Program-made: the position numbers and the translations under genes | Notes under the pieces: generated by a model | The model's input: the letters and a program-made list of their open reading frames with translations, nothing else | Databases searched by the model: none | Told to the model about the DNA's origin: nothing | Source: TMP-86 sp039807285 | GTDB taxonomy: Bacteria; Pseudomonadota; Gammaproteobacteria; Steroidobacterales; Steroidobacteraceae | DNA length: 64,000 nt | Assembly: GCA_044226785.1 (NCBI GenBank) | Contig: JBGAGK010000011.1 | Coordinates: 1 to 64,000, forward strand | Direction: 5' to 3' | Part shown: piece by piece, positions 62,160 to 64,000 of the stretch | How positions within the stretch are numbered: position 1 is the first letter of the stretch | How the letters are laid out: every line of letters begins with the position of its first letter

Positions 62160-63568
62160 TGCACAGCCTGTTCTTTCGCATCTTCATCCTGTTCTGGCTG
62201 GCCATGGCATTGATCGTCGGCGGCAGCATCGCGCTCACCGTCGCAGTCGCCTCCCGTGACAACTCCAGCGACACGGAGCGCCGCCCCGAAATGGCCGTGC
62301 GTGCCTCACAGGTCCTGGCAAGCGGCGGCCTGCCAGCCCTGCGTCGCTGGCTCGACGCCAACAGGAACGCAATACCCTACCGGGAGTTCTTCATCATCGA
62401 CGCCCAGGGACACGACATCCTCGGCCGGGAGCTGCCGGAATTTGCGCGCCATCGGCTGGAATTCCGGCCGGACGACCCTCACAGCCCACGCCGGATGCTT
62501 CCCGGTGAAGACCCTCCGGACAATGATCCGCTCCACTCCTGGCCCGGCCATCGGGCACCCCGTCTGATCGGCCCCGACGGGGCCATCTACACCGTGCTTT
62601 TCCCGCCGCGGCGACCCGGGTTGTTCGGAGCGCTGAGCCTGCCCGGCATTCCGCTGGCCGTTCTCGCCCTTGCCCTGATGGTCAGTGCATTGATCAGCGG
62701 CTGGCTGGCCAGACACCTCAGCGCACCGATCAGGCGCATGCAGGAAGGCGCCCGATCCGTGGCCTCGGGACAGCTGGATGTTCGGGTCAGCGCGGGACTG
62801 GAAGGCCGGGGCGATGAACTGGCGGTGCTGGCCCGCGACTTCGATGCCATGGCCGACAAGCTGCGGACGACCCGCGAACTGCGCACCCAGCTTCTGCGCG
62901 ACGTCTCGCACGAGCTTCGCTCTCCCCTGGCGCGCATCCGTCTGGCACTTGGACTGGCACGGCAGTCCACGGCCGATCCGCAACGACAACTGGATCGCAT
63001 GGAGCTGGACATCGAGCGGCTGGACCTGCTGATCGGCCAGGTCCTCAAGCTCGCGCGCCTGCAGAGCGCGGATCTGGCTCTCGCACGCGAGCCGGTGGAT
63101 CTGGTGGAACTGATCGAGGATGTCGTGGCGGATGCACGCTTCGAGGCGCAGGCCAGGAACTGCCGCGTGGAGTTCGCGGGGGCGCAGCCGGTTTGCCTTC
63201 CCGCCCACCGCGAACTGCTGCGCAGCGCCATCGAGAACGTGCTGCGTAATGCGGTGCGCTATTCACCCGATGGCGGCTGCGTGGAGGTCGACCTGCAACA
63301 GGACGCACAGTCCGTGCACATCCACGTGCGCGACCGGGGTCCTGGCGTACCGGCCCAGGAACTGCAGCGGATTTTCGAACCCTTCCATCGGGTTGCCGAA
63401 TCGCGCGACCGGGGCAGCGGAGGTGAGGGCATCGGCCTTGCGATCACCGCACAGGTCATGCAGGCCCATGGTGGCAGCGCCACCGCCCGGATCCGCGATG
63501 GGGGTGGACTGGAAGTGACCCTGCAGCTGCCGCGGGCCGCGCCTGCATCCGATGGCCACCCCACCTGA
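62159..63568 (+). CDS. CpxA-type sensor histidine kinase
   Basis: A 469-residue sensor kinase. A membrane helix at about 7-30, a periplasmic region of about 130 residues without a recognised ligand fold, and a second helix at about 164-185 are followed by HAMP. The HisKA domain has H251 in DVSHELRSPLARI, and the HATPase has RNAVRYSPDG (N box) and GSGGEGIGLAI (G box). The periplasmic region is Pro/Arg-rich (RMLPGEDPPDNDP). Together with the regulator this is a CpxRA-like system; its stimulus is not known. Confidence 0.92.
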   Translation: MHSLFFRIFILFWLAMALIVGGSIALTVAVASRDNSSDTERRPEMAVRASQVLASGGLPALRRWLDANRNAIPYREFFIIDAQGHDILGRELPEFARHRLEFRPDDPHSPRRMLPGEDPPDNDPLHSWPGHRAPRLIGPDGAIYTVLFPPRRPGLFGALSLPGIPLAVLALALMVSALISGWLARHLSAPIRRMQEGARSVASGQLDVRVSAGLEGRGDELAVLARDFDAMADKLRTTRELRTQLLRDVSHELRSPLARIRLALGLARQSTADPQRQLDRMELDIERLDLLIGQVLKLARLQSADLALAREPVDLVELIEDVVADARFEAQARNCRVEFAGAQPVCLPAHRELLRSAIENVLRNAVRYSPDGGCVEVDLQQDAQSVHIHVRDRGPGVPAQELQRIFEPFHRVAESRDRGSGGEGIGLAITAQVMQAHGGSATARIRDGGGLEVTLQLPRAAPASDGHPT

Positions 63569-63657
63569 GCCGGCATGTTGACCGCGGTGCCGCACACATC
63601 GCCGCGCCAAGCGACTATCATCATCGCCGGCGAATGATGAACCCGGGAAGCCCTCCA

Positions 63658-64000
63658 ATGACCCTGTTCCAGCAAGCCTGCCGTTACATGCCCGGCGGGG
63701 TCAATTCACCCGTGCGTGCCTTCCTCGGTGTTGGTGGCGAGCCGGTTTTCATCTCCCGCGCCAGCGGCGCCCACGTATTTTCGGAGGATGGACGCCGGTT
63801 CATCGACTACGTGGGATCCTGGGGACCCATGATCCTCGGTCATGCCGATCCCGCCGTGATCGCTGCCGTACAGCAGGTGGCGGCCGACGGCTTGAGCTTT
63901 GGCGCGCCGACCGTGCTGGAAACCGAACTGGCGAAGCGGGTCACCGGACTCATGCCTTCCATCGAACGGGTGCGCTTCGTCAGTTCCGGCACCGAGGCCA
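63658..64000 (+). CDS. hemL: Glutamate-1-semialdehyde 2,1-aminomutase, N-terminal part
   Basis: HemL makes 5-aminolevulinate, the tetrapyrrole precursor, with pyridoxal phosphate. The window ends inside the gene. Visible are PGGVNSPVRAF, FIDYVGSWGPMILGHADP and the PLP-binding region FVSSGTEA at the very end; the lysine motif lies outside. The ATG at 63658 follows a GGGAAG; in-frame ATGs at 63634 and 63637 are also possible. It lies 89 bases after the sensor kinase. Confidence 0.94.
   Translation, partial: MTLFQQACRYMPGGVNSPVRAFLGVGGEPVFISRASGAHVFSEDGRRFIDYVGSWGPMILGHADPAVIAAVQQVAADGLSFGAPTVLETELAKRVTGLMPSIERVRFVSSGTEA

Noticed and set aside
1..64000. CRISPR arrays, prophage, insertion sequences, tRNA genes
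   Set aside because: No regular spaced repeats, transposase or integrase frames, or tRNA-like cloverleafs were seen on either strand.

Overview
The window is core chromosome of a high-GC gammaproteobacterium. The evidence is the type IV pilus block pilA-pilB-pilC-pilD followed by coaE-zapD-yacG, a complete mraZ-to-ftsZ division and wall (dcw) cluster followed by lpxC and secA, the sspA/sspB pair beside petABC, and the kdsD-kdsC-lptCAB-rpoN-hpf-rapZ lipopolysaccharide/sigma-54 cluster. The order resembles pseudomonad, xanthomonad and nevskialean genomes; I cannot place it below class with confidence. I see no phage, insertion sequence, CRISPR array, tRNA or 5S/16S/23S gene. The only stable RNA gene found is rnpB.

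Layout. 1-5.9 kb (+): pilin 3' end, terminator, pilB, pilC, pilD, coaE, zapD, yacG. 5.9-10.5 kb (-): a MutT-type Nudix gene with a shortened ThiE-like tail, secA, and an M23 peptidase. 10.5-11.2 kb: an intergenic stretch and dciA (+). 11.2-29.9 kb (-): lpxC, a strong terminator, then the dcw cluster. In the direction of transcription this reads mraZ-rsmH-ftsL-ftsI-murE-murF-mraY-murD-ftsW-murG-murC-murB-ddlB-ftsQ-ftsA-ftsZ, mostly joined by 4-base ATGA overlaps. A near-consensus promoter, three MraZ boxes spaced 10 bp apart and a CRP/Vfr-like palindrome lie in front of mraZ. 30.2-31.5 kb (-): rnpB and rsmI. 31.5-34.1 kb (+): lpoA, a 312-bp nested inverted repeat, and yraN. 34.1-37.9 kb (-): sspB, sspA, petC, petB, petA. 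38.0-39.2 kb (+): a membrane-anchored HtrA protease. 39.2-40.7 kb (-): murA and ibaG. 40.8-47.0 kb (+): kdsD-kdsC-lptC-lptA-lptB-rpoN-hpf-rapZ. 47.0-56.0 kb (-): a patatin-like lipase, then tkt-gap-pgk-pyk with a MoxR/VWA pair joined to its 3' end. 56.2-57.9 kb (+): cpdA and a TraB/GumN protein. 57.9-61.3 kb (-): an MFS transporter, a Spy/CpxP-like protein, a DUF6515-like protein and a glycine-zipper lipoprotein. 61.4-63.6 kb (+): a CpxR/CpxA-like two-component pair, then the start of hemL.

How the genes work together. Most of the window builds the cell envelope: peptidoglycan precursors (murA, murB-G, ddlB, mraY), the septal machine (ftsL/I/W/Q/A/Z, zapD), lipid A and LPS synthesis and export (lpxC, kdsD, kdsC, lptABC), synthase activation (lpoA), protein export (secA) and envelope quality control (HtrA, Spy-like protein, Cpx-like pair). 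The points most worth a second look are the nested inverted repeat between lpoA and yraN, the envelope-stress-like locus with two proteins sharing a split two-cysteine module, the eroded ThiE domain on MutT, the MoxR/VWA pair behind the glycolytic genes, and the regulatory region of mraZ.
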